From positions 2,232,001 to 2,296,000 of the forward strand of contig CAVRHR010000003.1 of assembly GCA_963721005.1 (NCBI GenBank): 64,000 nucleotides of DNA, in the 5' to 3' direction. The DNA comes from VAZQ01 sp963721005. Lineage in GTDB: Bacteria; Pseudomonadota; Alphaproteobacteria; Rhizobiales; Xanthobacteraceae. The notes below the pieces were generated by a model, which saw only the letters and a list, made by a program, of their open reading frames with translations, was not told the DNA's origin and made no database searches. Positions 32,603 to 42,306 of this stretch are shown one piece after another; position 1 is the first letter of the stretch, and every line of letters starts with the position of its first letter. The translations under genes and the position numbers were made by a program.

Positions 32603-34324
32603 ATGGCGACGGAAAAAGCGGATGTTGTCATCGTCGGTGTCGGGGGCACCGGCGCAATTCTCGCCGCCGAGCTCGCCAAGGCGGGCATGAAGGTCATCGG
32701 TCTCGAGCGCGGTCCGCGCCACACCACCGCGGACTTTGCCGGCCAGGACGAGTTGCGCTATTTCCAACGCCAGGATTTGCGGCCGAACACCAAGCGCCAA
32801 CCCGTCACCTGGCGACCCAACACCAGCACGCGCGCGGTGCCGCTGTCGCCGCTGAACTACGGTGCCCAGGTGGGCGGCGGCACGGTCCATTACGGGGCAG
32901 TGTCGTGGCGCTTCCATGACGACGATTTTCGCGCGCGCTCGCAGACGATCGAGCGCTATGGCGCCGCCGCCATTCCGGCGGACTGCTCGATCACCGACTG
33001 GCCGTTGAGCTACGACGATCTCGAGCCCTATTACGACCGCGCCGAATACGATCTCGGCGTGTCGGGCAAAGCCGGCAACCTGCGCGGCCGCAAGATCGAG
33101 GGCGGCAATATCTTCGAGGCGCCGCGCCAGCGCGAGTTCCCGCTGCCACCGTTGCTGGTCGACAATTCGGCGCTCATTTTCGAGGAAGGCGCCAAGAAGC
33201 TCGGTTATCACCCGTTCGCGACGCCGCGCGCCATCATCTCGGAGCCGTACAAGGGACGGCCGGGCTGCAGCTATTGCGGCTTCTGCTCGACGCATGGCTG
33301 CCACGTCGGGGCGAAGTCGTCGACCCTGGTGACCAAGATTCCCGAGGCCGACGCCACCGGCAACTTCAAGCTCGTCACCGGAGCCATGTGCTATCGGGTG
33401 AGCAGCGACGACAGCGGACGCGTCACCGGCGTGTCGTATTACGGGCTGGACGGCTCCGACAACACGGTCGAGGCCGAGCTCGTCATCCTTTCGCCCTTCA
33501 TCTACGACGTGGTGCGCCTGCTGCTGCTCTCCAAGACCGGAAAATTCCCCGATGGGCTCGCCAACTCGAGCGGGCATCTGGGCCGGCACGTCATGACCCA
33601 TATCGGAGGGCGCGTGTTCGTCGCCTTCGACGACCGTTACGTCAACATGTACATGGGGCCGACGGCGCAGAAGCATACGATCGACGACCTCAACGCCGAC
33701 AACTTCGATCACGGCGGCCTGGGCTTCATCCGCGGCGCGCAGATCTCGGTGCAGGGTCCCGGATTCGATGCCGGCCCGATCGCCGCCTCGGTGGGCATGT
33801 CGCCACCGCCCGGCACGCCCAACTGGGGTCCGGCTTATCGCGACTTCATCGAGAAGTACTTCGCCCGGCACGCTGCCTTGAACGCCCAGACCGAGAACCT
33901 GCCTTATGCGGATCAGATGATCGATCTCGACCCGAACGTGCGGGACGCCTTCGGCCTGCCGGCGCCGCGCCTGACCTACGACTGGCGGCGCCCGAACGAG
34001 CGGGCGCGGGTCGAATATCTGCTGCGCAAGACCGAGGAGCTCGGAAGCGCGATGGGGGCGTCCCACGTGTGGCGGGCCAACGAACGGCCGGGCTCGCCGG
34101 GAGGGCACCATCAGGGCGGCGCCCGCATGGGCAGCGATCCCAAGACCTCGGTGGTGAACCGCTACGGGCAGAGCTGGGACATTCCCAACCTGTTCATCGC
34201 CGGCGGCTCGACGCATCCGTCGATCGGCGGCTTCAATCCGACCCTGACCATGCAGGCACTCGCCTACATGACCGCCGACGCGATCGTGAACCGCTACCAG
34301 AAGAGCCCCGGGCCACTGCTTTAG
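32603..34324 (+). CDS. GMC oxidoreductase, gluconate/sorbitol-dehydrogenase-type flavoprotein
   Basis: 573 residues. FAD-binding motif VVIVGVGGTGAILAAELAKA at the N-terminus, YGAQVGGGTVHYGAVSWRF, and the C-terminal catalytic region GGHHQGGARMG plus STHPSIGGFNPTLTMQALAY. Residues ~222-234 carry GCSYCGFCSTHGC, the cysteine cluster that in relatives binds a 3Fe-4S centre. It has no signal of its own and would be co-exported with the small subunit. The membrane cytochrome c subunit usually encoded next is absent; a lactonase-like gene follows instead on the opposite strand. Sugar or polyol specificity cannot be told. Confidence 0.88.
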   Translation: MATEKADVVIVGVGGTGAILAAELAKAGMKVIGLERGPRHTTADFAGQDELRYFQRQDLRPNTKRQPVTWRPNTSTRAVPLSPLNYGAQVGGGTVHYGAVSWRFHDDDFRARSQTIERYGAAAIPADCSITDWPLSYDDLEPYYDRAEYDLGVSGKAGNLRGRKIEGGNIFEAPRQREFPLPPLLVDNSALIFEEGAKKLGYHPFATPRAIISEPYKGRPGCSYCGFCSTHGCHVGAKSSTLVTKIPEADATGNFKLVTGAMCYRVSSDDSGRVTGVSYYGLDGSDNTVEAELVILSPFIYDVVRLLLLSKTGKFPDGLANSSGHLGRHVMTHIGGRVFVAFDDRYVNMYMGPTAQKHTIDDLNADNFDHGGLGFIRGAQISVQGPGFDAGPIAASVGMSPPPGTPNWGPAYRDFIEKYFARHAALNAQTENLPYADQMIDLDPNVRDAFGLPAPRLTYDWRRPNERARVEYLLRKTEELGSAMGASHVWRANERPGSPGGHHQGGARMGSDPKTSVVNRYGQSWDIPNLFIAGGSTHPSIGGFNPTLTMQALAYMTADAIVNRYQKSPGPLL

Positions 34325-34325
34325 C

Positions 34326-34357
34326 GCGCTATCCGATCAGATTGAATCGGATAGCGC
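34326..34357. terminator. Perfect 12-bp hairpin between converging genes
   Basis: gcgctatccgat / atcggatagcgc with an 8-base loop, followed by ctaatcttttt on the plus strand. It lies directly after the GMC stop and can end transcription from that side. The sequence is a common dispersed rhizobial palindrome. Confidence 0.65.
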
Positions 34358-34446
34358 TCTAATCTTTTTGACATTGCGCATAATCTTATCCGAAAAGTCT
34401 GCAACTTTCGGGATCATGCTCTGGCGCAAGCTGCGTGACGGCAACG

Positions 34447-35727
34447 TCACGCAAGCGCAATCATGCCCGTCCACCATTGGGTGAACGGCCCGACATCGAT
34501 GTCGTACTTGCGCACGAAGTCGAGCTTGCCGTCGCCGCCCATGCGGAACACGGAAAGGCCGGCCGGCACGTCCACCACCTTGTCGCCCTCGCGCTTGGCG
34601 GAGGGCGCGAGCGATCCCGCCACCAACAGGCGCGCGCCGGTATCGAGCCCGAACGTGCGCGGATGCGCGGCGCGAATATCGGCGTGCTGAATGGCGGTCG
34701 GCTCACCGGTCTGCTGGTTGATGGCAAACACCGCGATGTTGCTTTCGCCACCGCTGAATACTTTCTTGCCTCCCACGTCCTCCACTCCCGGCACCACGGC
34801 GCCTGCTATTCCCGAGCGATTGCCGAGATAGACGAACCTGCCATTGGGATGGATATGGATCGGACCGGCGCCCTGGATCGGGAACTTGTGGGCCGGGTCT
34901 GCCAGCGTCGGCTTGATGAACAGCGGCTCGGGATCGAGATCGCCGTCCGGGGTCATCTTGTAAACGATCAGCTGGCTCTGCCGTTCGACGGAAAGGTAGA
35001 CCCACGGCTGCGTCGGATGAATGTCGAGATGTCGCCCGCCGAAGCCGTATCCGCCGTTCGGCGCGATCTTGCGCATCGGCGACAGCACGCCGTTCTTGAA
35101 CCCGTAAACGTGGAGCGAGCCCGGGTCTTCGGGCTTGCCCGATTCCGGATTGTTGCCGCGCGCCACCACCAGGATGGTCTTGTCCGCGGGGGTGGCGCGG
35201 ATTTGATGAAAATAAATGCCCTTCTCCAGATTGTCCGCCTGCTTCACCTCATCGCCGATGCCGCCATCGCCCTTGATCTTGTACACCGCGATGTCGGAGG
35301 GAAAGTTGAAGGCGACCAGCACATGCTCGCCGGCATTGTCGACGCTCATGTGGACCGGCCGCAGCCGCAAGCCGACCGGGTCGCCGTGAGGCGAGAGCTC
35401 GCCGGTCGGCGCGACCCTGAACGCCGTCAAACGGTGTAGGTCGGGCGCAAATCCCGGCACCGGCGCGATCCCGACCCCACCGCTGCTGGACACCACATAG
35501 AGATACCGGCGTGACGGATGCAGCCAAGCGTACTGGATTCCGCCCGGCAGCTTAACCGAGCCGCGCCTGGTCAAAGTCGCGGCGTCGAAATCCACCTCGT
35601 AGTGGGTAAGCTCCGGGCCGACGCCCGAATAGAAGGCCGACTTGTCCCTGGCCTGCGCGAACGACATGCGAGGCGCGGCAACAGCACCAGCGAGCAGCGC
35701 GGAAAATGTGCGGCGGTTGACCGACAT
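34447..35727 (-). CDS. Lactonase-like seven-bladed beta-propeller, Tat-exported
   Basis: 426 residues. Twin-arginine signal NRRTFSALLAGAVAAPRMSF. The body shows the repeating blade pattern of 6-phosphogluconolactonase/YbhE proteins: YAWLHPSRRYLYVVSSSGG, MSVDNAGEHVLVAFNFPSD, GRHLDIHPTQPWVYLS, PIHIHPNGRFVYLGNRSG. It may hydrolyse the sugar lactone released by the GMC oxidoreductase that converges on it, which fits a periplasmic oxidation path. That link is inferred from location only. Confidence 0.85.
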   Translation of the reverse strand: MSVNRRTFSALLAGAVAAPRMSFAQARDKSAFYSGVGPELTHYEVDFDAATLTRRGSVKLPGGIQYAWLHPSRRYLYVVSSSGGVGIAPVPGFAPDLHRLTAFRVAPTGELSPHGDPVGLRLRPVHMSVDNAGEHVLVAFNFPSDIAVYKIKGDGGIGDEVKQADNLEKGIYFHQIRATPADKTILVVARGNNPESGKPEDPGSLHVYGFKNGVLSPMRKIAPNGGYGFGGRHLDIHPTQPWVYLSVERQSQLIVYKMTPDGDLDPEPLFIKPTLADPAHKFPIQGAGPIHIHPNGRFVYLGNRSGIAGAVVPGVEDVGGKKVFSGGESNIAVFAINQQTGEPTAIQHADIRAAHPRTFGLDTGARLLVAGSLAPSAKREGDKVVDVPAGLSVFRMGGDGKLDFVRKYDIDVGPFTQWWTGMIALA

Positions 35728-35876
35728 GATATTCCTCCCGTCGACGGTTTCATTTGAGCGTATCTAACGCTCGCTCGGAAAACCGCGCAAGACGGATCAT
35801 TCCGGCGTGATTTGAGTCCCCTCGGGAGGCCTTAACCTCTCGGGCGCCGGCCGGGCGCCCAAGCAGCGCGACGGCA

Positions 35877-36875
35877 TCACGCCAGCGCACCGTGGCATTG
35901 CTTGTACCGTTTGCCCGAGCCGCACGGGCACGGCGCGTTGCGCGCCACGTTGCCCCAGGGCGAGCGATCGTCCGGGTTGCGCGCGGGGGCGGCTATCACG
36001 TCGCCATGGCCGATCGGCGCCGGCACGTTGGTCGATTCGGCAAAGGATTCGGAAGCCATTTGGGCGAGCTTGGGATCGAGCTCATAGAGATGCCGGTACC
36101 GGTACAGCTGCCGGGCGATCAGCCGCACCCGCGCCTCGAACGGCAGAACTTGCAGCGGCTCGATCAGCGGCTCGTCGAACGCGGGCACGTCGGCGCGCTG
36201 AAGCTGCAGCGCCATGCTGACCCGGGACTCCGGTGCCTCCGGCGAGCTTTTGCCGCCCCAGTGCAGGAGCGCCTGATTCCAGATGACGAAACCGCCCGCA
36301 TCGGCCGGCAGCGCGCGGATGCTCTGATAGTCGAACTTCATCTCGCTCTCGTCCGCGGTCCCATAGGTCGGATCGTGCTGCGCCGGCACCACGTAAACGC
36401 AGCCGTTGAGCGGCGTCGCGGGCGTCAGGGTGATCCAGGTGGTCAGGGATTTCGGCGAGCCGTCCTCGAACAGCGCGCGCCTGCCCTTGTCGCGGTGCGG
36501 CCGCCACCCCGCCCCGCCCTTCTTGGGATCGACATCGAGGATCCAGAAATCGGGCAGCACGCAATAGCTGCCGCCGAGCAGCGCGTGGTGCAGAAGCTGC
36601 AGCTTGAAGAGCGGATACCAGAATTCGTCATAGAGATAGGCGAACAGCGGCGACATGTTCGCGGCCGAAAGCGCCCGCACGGTGTCCGCCATCAATGCGA
36701 CATCGAGGCCCCATTCGGCGCTGCCCTGCAGATAGCCGTCTTGCTTGAAGCGCGCCGCCGCGCCCGCCGGCGGCTCGAGACAGGCAACGCTGTCGAACCG
36801 CGCGCGGTCCTCGATATGCAGACCGGGGGCGAGCGAAAGCCAGTACTCGCGCTGTTGAAATCGGCCGGCGTCCAT
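35877..36875 (-). CDS. PhyH-type Fe(II)/2-oxoglutarate oxygenase with C-terminal SEC-C motif
   Basis: 332 residues. The iron facial triad is H127-x-D129 (WRPHRDKGR) and H205 (ALLHWGG), and R218 (ESRVSM) is placed to bind 2-oxoglutarate. The last 25 residues form a SEC-C zinc motif (NAPCPCGSGKRYKQCHG; C316, C318, C327, H328). The N-terminal LSLAPGLHIEDRA and YLYDEFWYP blocks are shared with the paralogue at 51107. It is likely a hydroxylase whose SEC-C tail docks to a partner. Start ATG 36875. A TPR-methyltransferase gene lies 86 bp upstream on the same strand. Confidence 0.85.
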   Translation of the reverse strand: MDAGRFQQREYWLSLAPGLHIEDRARFDSVACLEPPAGAAARFKQDGYLQGSAEWGLDVALMADTVRALSAANMSPLFAYLYDEFWYPLFKLQLLHHALLGGSYCVLPDFWILDVDPKKGGAGWRPHRDKGRRALFEDGSPKSLTTWITLTPATPLNGCVYVVPAQHDPTYGTADESEMKFDYQSIRALPADAGGFVIWNQALLHWGGKSSPEAPESRVSMALQLQRADVPAFDEPLIEPLQVLPFEARVRLIARQLYRYRHLYELDPKLAQMASESFAESTNVPAPIGHGDVIAAPARNPDDRSPWGNVARNAPCPCGSGKRYKQCHGALA

Positions 36876-36961
36876 AAGGTTCCTGTCGCAGCAAAGCCGA
36901 TCAAGCGCTTGCGGATCGCGGGCGCGCGCTCCAGCGCGTGCAAGGAGCAACCCCGAGGCTG

Positions 36962-38608
36962 TCAGGAGCGGCGCAGTGTGGCGAGATGGCCGAGCACATC
37001 GCTCCCATCCTCCTGCCGCAGAACCTCGGACTCGATCGCCTCCACGACGAAGCCGTGCTGGCGCGCGAGCTCGCGCAGATAGGCCGCCGAATGCGCGTAG
37101 CGCAGCGTGGACCTCAGCACCACGTCCTCCCCCTCGCTCGCCTCGACCGAGAAGCCGAAATGCCCTCCTGCTCGCAGGCGAGAGCGGACCGCCGCGAACA
37201 CCCCGGACAGGTCGCCGAGGTAGACAAAGACGTCGGCGGCAACCGCGACATCGAACTGCCTCGCCTGCGTCCGCAGGAACTCGCCCAGCTCGCCGCACAC
37301 CAGCTCGTCGTAAATTCCGCGTTGCCGCGCCGCCTCGAGCATGTTCTCCGAAATATCGACGCCGGTCAGCGTGGCGGCGAGACGGCGAAACCGCGCTCCC
37401 GAGAGGCCCGTGCCGCAGCCCAGATCCAAGATGTCGAGACCGCCCGCGGGTAGCAGGCGCGCCATCGCGTCGAGCAGCAGATCCGGGGTCCGGTATTTCA
37501 AGGTTCCGACCACGTGCTGATCGTAGCGGTCGGAATAGCGGTCGAAGACCGTGCGCACCAGCCGCCGCGGGGCCGCGACCGGCGCCGCCTCGGCCCCCAG
37601 CGACGCCAGATAGTAATGAACGACCTCGGCATCGCCGCCATTGGCCAGCGCTTGACGATACGCCTGGATGGCTTCCTGCGGACGCCGCAGGCGCCGCAGC
37701 GCCCGCGCCCGCCCGATCCAGGCCTCCGCGAGCTCGGGGGCGCGCGCGAAGGCGGCCAGTGCCGCGTCGTAGCGGCGGGCGAGGTGCAAGGCGTGGCCGA
37801 GACCGACCCACGCCTCGACCGAGCCCGAATCGAGCCCAAGGGCCCGCTCGAAGCAGGCGATCGCGCCCGCAAGCTCGCGCTGATCGAGCAGCACGGTACC
37901 GAGCTTGCAATGCGCGGAGACGAAGCCGGGCTCGAGCGCCAGCGCCTGCCGGTAGCTATTCGTGGCCTCGCCGAGGCTGCCCTGCTTCTTCAGGACGTCG
38001 CCGAGGCGGCAATGGATCTCGGGCGTGCTCGGGCTGACGGCGAGCGCCCGCCGGTAATGACCGGCCGCGTCCGCGTACCGGCCTTGCTGCTCTAGAATAT
38101 TGCCGAGATTGACATGGGCGTCGGCATAGGCGGGGCGAAGCGCCAGGGCTTGCCTATAGTGCCCCATCGCCTCATCGGTCCGGCCCTGGGTCACCAGCGC
38201 ACTGCCGAGATTGTTGTGCGCCTCGGCAAAATCCGGCTTGAGCGCGATGGCGATCCGGAAGCCGGCGACAGCTTCGTCGTGGCGTTGCAGGATTGCCAGC
38301 ACATTGGCGAGATTGTTGTGCACCTCGACCGAGCGCGGGTCCTGCCGGGCGCCGGCCTGCAGCAACCCGACCGCATCCTGGAACCTGCCTTCCTGAGCGT
38401 GCAGCAGGCCCAGATTGTGCAGGCAATCGAAGTCGGATTCGTTGACGTCCAGAACCGCCCGGTACAGCTCCTCGGCCTCGCGCAACCGGCCGTGCTGGTG
38501 CAGAGCCAGCGCGGCATGATAGTTCTGCGCCGCCGTGGCACGCGGCCGTGTCCGCCGATACCTCGTATTCGCGTCAGGCCGGCGATCGTCCAACTCCAGA
38601 ACGCTCAT
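36962..38608 (-). CDS. TPR protein fused to a SAM-dependent methyltransferase
   Basis: 548 residues. Nine TPR units cover residues ~28-335 (for example HNNLGSALVTQGRTDEAMGH). The C-terminal ~210 residues are a class I methyltransferase: LDILDLGCGTGLSGARF (SAM site), LTGVDISENMLEAARQRG, FDVAVAADVFVYLGDL, GHFGFSVEASEGEDVVLRST. The architecture resembles tetratricopeptide methyltransferases found beside O-GlcNAc-transferase-like genes; the substrate is unknown. It is followed downstream by a PhyH-SEC-C oxygenase. ATG at 38608. Confidence 0.88.
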   Translation of the reverse strand: MSVLELDDRRPDANTRYRRTRPRATAAQNYHAALALHQHGRLREAEELYRAVLDVNESDFDCLHNLGLLHAQEGRFQDAVGLLQAGARQDPRSVEVHNNLANVLAILQRHDEAVAGFRIAIALKPDFAEAHNNLGSALVTQGRTDEAMGHYRQALALRPAYADAHVNLGNILEQQGRYADAAGHYRRALAVSPSTPEIHCRLGDVLKKQGSLGEATNSYRQALALEPGFVSAHCKLGTVLLDQRELAGAIACFERALGLDSGSVEAWVGLGHALHLARRYDAALAAFARAPELAEAWIGRARALRRLRRPQEAIQAYRQALANGGDAEVVHYYLASLGAEAAPVAAPRRLVRTVFDRYSDRYDQHVVGTLKYRTPDLLLDAMARLLPAGGLDILDLGCGTGLSGARFRRLAATLTGVDISENMLEAARQRGIYDELVCGELGEFLRTQARQFDVAVAADVFVYLGDLSGVFAAVRSRLRAGGHFGFSVEASEGEDVVLRSTLRYAHSAAYLRELARQHGFVVEAIESEVLRQEDGSDVLGHLATLRRS

Positions 38609-38919
38609 CGGGATTGCTCTCCCTGTTTTTCTGCGGCCATGCCTCGGAATGCGACCCCGGCATCTCCCCGGCCCGGATCGGAAGCGACAGCCCGGTCTCT
38701 ATTGTTTGGATTTGCATTTCGAAGCGAGACCGCGGCTTCACGCTATCGGTGCGCAAATCGCCTTGCACATATAAAGAACGGCAATTAGACATAAAAAATG
38801 CAATCATCCGCCGTGTAGACGGCGTTTGCGCTCCGTATTGCAGGCGTAAAATCGGGCGAGCGGCCACCGGAAATCAAATTAGGCCGCGGCGGCTCGCCGC
38901 TTCGCGGCCTGGCGCCGGC
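38609..38919. other. Intergenic stretch, no gene seen
   Basis: 311 bp upstream of the TPR-methyltransferase gene. Part of it (38770-38830) is AT-richer and probably contains that gene's promoter. No RNA or protein gene is recognised. Confidence 0.4.
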
Positions 38920-41529
38920 TTACCTCCCGGCGCGCTCCAGCGGCTCGACGCTGAAGCTGCGCGGGCTCTCCCCACGCTGGTGAATTTCCCACATCGTGGT
39001 GTAGGCGCTCTCGAGATGGCGACGAAACCGATCGGTATCGAACAACGGACAGGTTGCGCGATTCCGCTCGAGCCGATGCCGCAAGCCGCGCAGCAGCGCG
39101 GGATCGGTCGCCAGCCGCAGCGCCAAGGCTTCGTATTCGCGCAGGTCATTGGTCACCAGCTCGGGCAAGCCTGCGGCATGAAGCAGGCTGGCCGCGACCC
39201 GGCCGGCGAAGCCGGCCCCCTTGCAGGTCAGCACCGGCAGTCCCGCCCACAGCGCATCGCTCGCCGTGGTATGGGCGTTGTAGGGCAGCGTATCCAGGAA
39301 GAGGTCCGCCAGACGATGGCGGGCCAAATGGTCCTCGGGCTCCCTTCTGTCCGCGAACACCAGGCGCGCGGGGTCGATCTCGCGCGCCGCCGCTGCCCGA
39401 CTCAAATTCTCCCGGGCGGCATCGTCTTGCAGCAACCAAAGCACGCTGCCCTCGACCTGCCCGATGAGCCGCATCCAGACATCGAACACCGGCGCCGTGA
39501 TCTTGAAATTGTTGTTGAAGCAGCAAAACACGAACCCGTGGACCGGCAATCCGGCCTCGCGCCGGGCCGGCGCATCCGCCGCGATCTTCCGGCTCGAATC
39601 GTTGACCTGGTAGCATTCCGGTAGCTGAACGATGCTTTCGGTATAGAACGGTTGCTGATCGAGCGGCAGAACCGTCGGGTCGGCGATCACATAATCGATG
39701 AAGTCGGCGCCCGTGGTCCCGGGATAGCCGAGATAGGTCGCCTGGACGGGTGCAGGACGACGGGCCAGGATGCCGAGACGCGCTTCCTCGGTGCGGCCGT
39801 TGAGATCGACCGCGATGTCGACCTCCATCTGGTGCAGGAGCTTGGCGACATCGCCGTCGTCGCGCGATCGGACATCGTGGAATTGGTCGAAGGCGCGCAC
39901 CAGACGGGCGCGCATGTCGCTTTGGTCGTCCGGGCCGAAGGAAATTCCGATGATCTCGAAGCGCGCACGCTCATGCAGCTCGAACAGCCGCGCAAACAGA
40001 GAGGCCACCGCATGCCGGCGGAAATCGGAGGAGAGATAAGCGATCCGGAGCTTGCCGTGCTGGCGGCTCTCCCCCCGCCATAGCGGCTGTGCCGGCACCG
40101 GAATCTCCTCCGCGAGGGATTTCCTGGCGCATTGCAGCAGCAGAGACTTGTCGTTGCTGTATCCCAGCAGCGTAAAAGGGGGGACGATCGCGCTGTCCTG
40201 CGCGATCCGGCGCGCCAGCTCGCCGCCGACGATCCCGGTTCGGACCCAATCGCAGGTGGCGAGCGCCGCATAAGCCACTCCGGCGAACGCGTAACGGTGG
40301 TCGGGCTCGAGTGCCAGCGCCCGCTCGAAGCTGGCCAGCGCCTCGGCCGGGCGCTTGAGCTCGCGCAGCGCGATCCCGCGATTGCACAGGGCATCGGCGT
40401 GGTCCGGCTCGATCGCCAGGGCGAGCTCGTGGCTCGCCAGCGCCTCGGCCGGGAGCTTGAGTTCCCGCAGCGCGCTGCCGCGGTTGTTGAGGGCTTCGAC
40501 ATAGTCCGGCTTGATCGCCAGCGCCCGGTCGTAGCTGGCGAGCGCCTCGGCCGGCCGCTTGAGCTCGCGCAAGACGACGCCGCGATTGTTGAGCGCATCG
40601 ACATGGTCCGGCTTGATCGCCAGCGCCCGGTCGTAGCTGGCGAGCGCCTCGGCCGGCCGCTGCAGGTCCCGCAGCGCGACACCGCGATTGTAGAGCGCCT
40701 GGGCATATTCGGGCTGGATGGCCAGCGCCCGGTCATAGCTCGCCAGCGCCTCGGCGGGACGCTTCAAGTCTTGCAGCGTGTTCCCACGGTTGTTGAGCGC
40801 CACCGCATAGTCGGGCCGTACCGCCAAGGCCCGGTCGAAGCTCGCGAGCGCATCGGCCGGGCGCTGCAGGCCCAGGAGCGCCAAACCGCGATTGTTGAGG
40901 ACCTCGGCATGGCCCGGCTTGATCGCCAAAGCCTTGTCGTAGCTCGCCAGCGCCTCGGCGGAGCGAAGCACGGATTGCAGCACGATGCCGCGCATGGTGA
41001 GCGCATCGACGAGGTCCGGCTTGACGGATAGCGCACGCTCGAAGCAGGCGAGCGCCTCGGCCGGGCGTTGCAGATCCGTGAGTGCCATGCCGCGATGGTA
41101 GAGCGCCTCGAGGTAATCCGGCCTGATCGACAGCGCCTTGTCGAAACTGGCCAGTGCCTCGGCCGAGCGCTTGAGCCCGCGAAGCGCCACGCCCCGATAG
41201 TAGAGCGCCTCGGCGTAGCCGGGCTGGATGGCAAGCGCCTGGTCGAAGGCCGCGAGCGCCTCCTGGCGGCGCTTGAGCGCGTCGAGCGCAAGCCCGTAGT
41301 TCAAGAGCGCGGGCGGGAAATTCGGATTCGACCGCAGTGCCGCGCCGAGCAGCGGCAGCGCCTCGCTGAATTGCCCTTGCTGGCATCGCAGAATGCCGAG
41401 CATATGCAATGCGTCGAAATTGTCCGATCGCGCCCTGATCAGCTGTAGATACATGCCTTCGGCGGCGGCGAGATCTCCCTTGCGGTGGAGGCCCACGGCC
41501 TCGTTGAACACTTGCGACGGATCGAGCAT
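38920..41529 (-). CDS. TPR / SPINDLY-type O-GlcNAc transferase (GT41)
   Basis: 869 residues from ATG 41529. About twelve 34-residue TPR units (residues 1-~410; typical unit LNNRGVVLRELKRPAEALAS) lead into a GT41 domain: RIAYLSSDFRRHAVASLFA, DIAVDLNGRTEEARLGILAR, APVQATYLGYPGTTGADFID, FVFCCFNNNFKITAPVFDVW, LFLDTLPYNAHTTASDALWA, LPVLTCKGAGFAGRVAASLL. These are the diagnostic blocks of bacterial OGT homologues, which move GlcNAc or another sugar to Ser/Thr of proteins. Adjacent TPR units are almost identical at the DNA level. A second, broken GT41 gene is at 46449. A longer frame upstream of 41529 was rejected. Confidence 0.9.
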   Translation of the reverse strand: MLDPSQVFNEAVGLHRKGDLAAAEGMYLQLIRARSDNFDALHMLGILRCQQGQFSEALPLLGAALRSNPNFPPALLNYGLALDALKRRQEALAAFDQALAIQPGYAEALYYRGVALRGLKRSAEALASFDKALSIRPDYLEALYHRGMALTDLQRPAEALACFERALSVKPDLVDALTMRGIVLQSVLRSAEALASYDKALAIKPGHAEVLNNRGLALLGLQRPADALASFDRALAVRPDYAVALNNRGNTLQDLKRPAEALASYDRALAIQPEYAQALYNRGVALRDLQRPAEALASYDRALAIKPDHVDALNNRGVVLRELKRPAEALASYDRALAIKPDYVEALNNRGSALRELKLPAEALASHELALAIEPDHADALCNRGIALRELKRPAEALASFERALALEPDHRYAFAGVAYAALATCDWVRTGIVGGELARRIAQDSAIVPPFTLLGYSNDKSLLLQCARKSLAEEIPVPAQPLWRGESRQHGKLRIAYLSSDFRRHAVASLFARLFELHERARFEIIGISFGPDDQSDMRARLVRAFDQFHDVRSRDDGDVAKLLHQMEVDIAVDLNGRTEEARLGILARRPAPVQATYLGYPGTTGADFIDYVIADPTVLPLDQQPFYTESIVQLPECYQVNDSSRKIAADAPARREAGLPVHGFVFCCFNNNFKITAPVFDVWMRLIGQVEGSVLWLLQDDAARENLSRAAAAREIDPARLVFADRREPEDHLARHRLADLFLDTLPYNAHTTASDALWAGLPVLTCKGAGFAGRVAASLLHAAGLPELVTNDLREYEALALRLATDPALLRGLRHRLERNRATCPLFDTDRFRRHLESAYTTMWEIHQRGESPRSFSVEPLERAGR

Positions 41530-41799
41530 CTCTGAGCGTGCCTCATGCGGGATCGGACCGGCTCTGCCGCATCGAAGGTTCCTCGCTCGACGGCCAAATA
41601 CAGTATCGCGGAGCCCCGCCGCGCTCAAGAAGGAGCGTCGGCGCAAGGACGACGCTCGGAGGCGACGCCCCGGCCGCAGCCCGGCTGTATTCTTGTTGGA
41701 AGGCCTCGCGAAGTCCACCTCGGCACCGACGTCCGATCTCATGCGAGCGTTGCTGCTTGGATATGACCGACCTCGCCGTCCTGCGTTGCGGATGACCGC

Positions 41800-42306
41800 T
41801 CAGCCCGTGTCGGTCGGAACGACGGCGTTTTCGGTGACGTACCAGAGCCGGTTTTTTTCCATCAAGATGACGCGGCGGCCGGGCGCATTCGCCTTCGCCA
41901 GGCGGTGGAGGAAGTCGATGACGTGGGGGGCGCGCCAGGCGTCCGGGTGGGCGGCGTCGCACGCGGCCATGATGTGCTGCTCGTCACGCTGGTAGAGCAC
42001 GACGTGGCAGCTTTCCGGCTTCAGATCCGGCCCCATATCGGGGTCCAGGAGCCAGCCGCAGATGAATGTTCGACACCCCCCCGGCCGCCCGGCGTAGATC
42101 GAGCAGCCGGTGCCCGCGGCGACATGGGGACACGTATCCCAGGGCCGCTTCTTGAGCTCGGGCACGCCCATGACGGTGCAGCATTTCGTGCACGAGCCGC
42201 AGGACTTCTCGCCAACCGCGAAGGAAGCCTCACGGTTGGCGGATGGATGCGACTCCGCCCCGGAAGGGGCGGTTACGTCCCTTGCCTTTCGCCCCGGCTC
42301 GTCCAT
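41800..42306 (-). CDS. YkgJ-type CxxCxxCC metal-binding protein
   Basis: 168 residues from ATG 42306 (an ATG at 42405 is possible, but 42306 gives the same ~35-residue lead as the paralogue at 56928). Core motif CGSCTKCC, then CPHVAAGTGCSIYAGRPGGC and FICGWLLDPDMGPDLKPESC. The family is annotated as a putative zinc- or iron-chelating domain and includes flagellin lysine N-methylase FliB; the reaction here is unknown. It is one of six such genes in the last 22 kb. Confidence 0.82.
   Translation of the reverse strand: MDEPGRKARDVTAPSGAESHPSANREASFAVGEKSCGSCTKCCTVMGVPELKKRPWDTCPHVAAGTGCSIYAGRPGGCRTFICGWLLDPDMGPDLKPESCHVVLYQRDEQHIMAACDAAHPDAWRAPHVIDFLHRLAKANAPGRRVILMEKNRLWYVTENAVVPTDTG

Noticed and set aside
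40132..41031. Long plus-strand open frames opposite the TPR units
   Set aside because: They mirror the repeat structure of the real minus-strand gene and are a by-product of high GC and TPR codon use.
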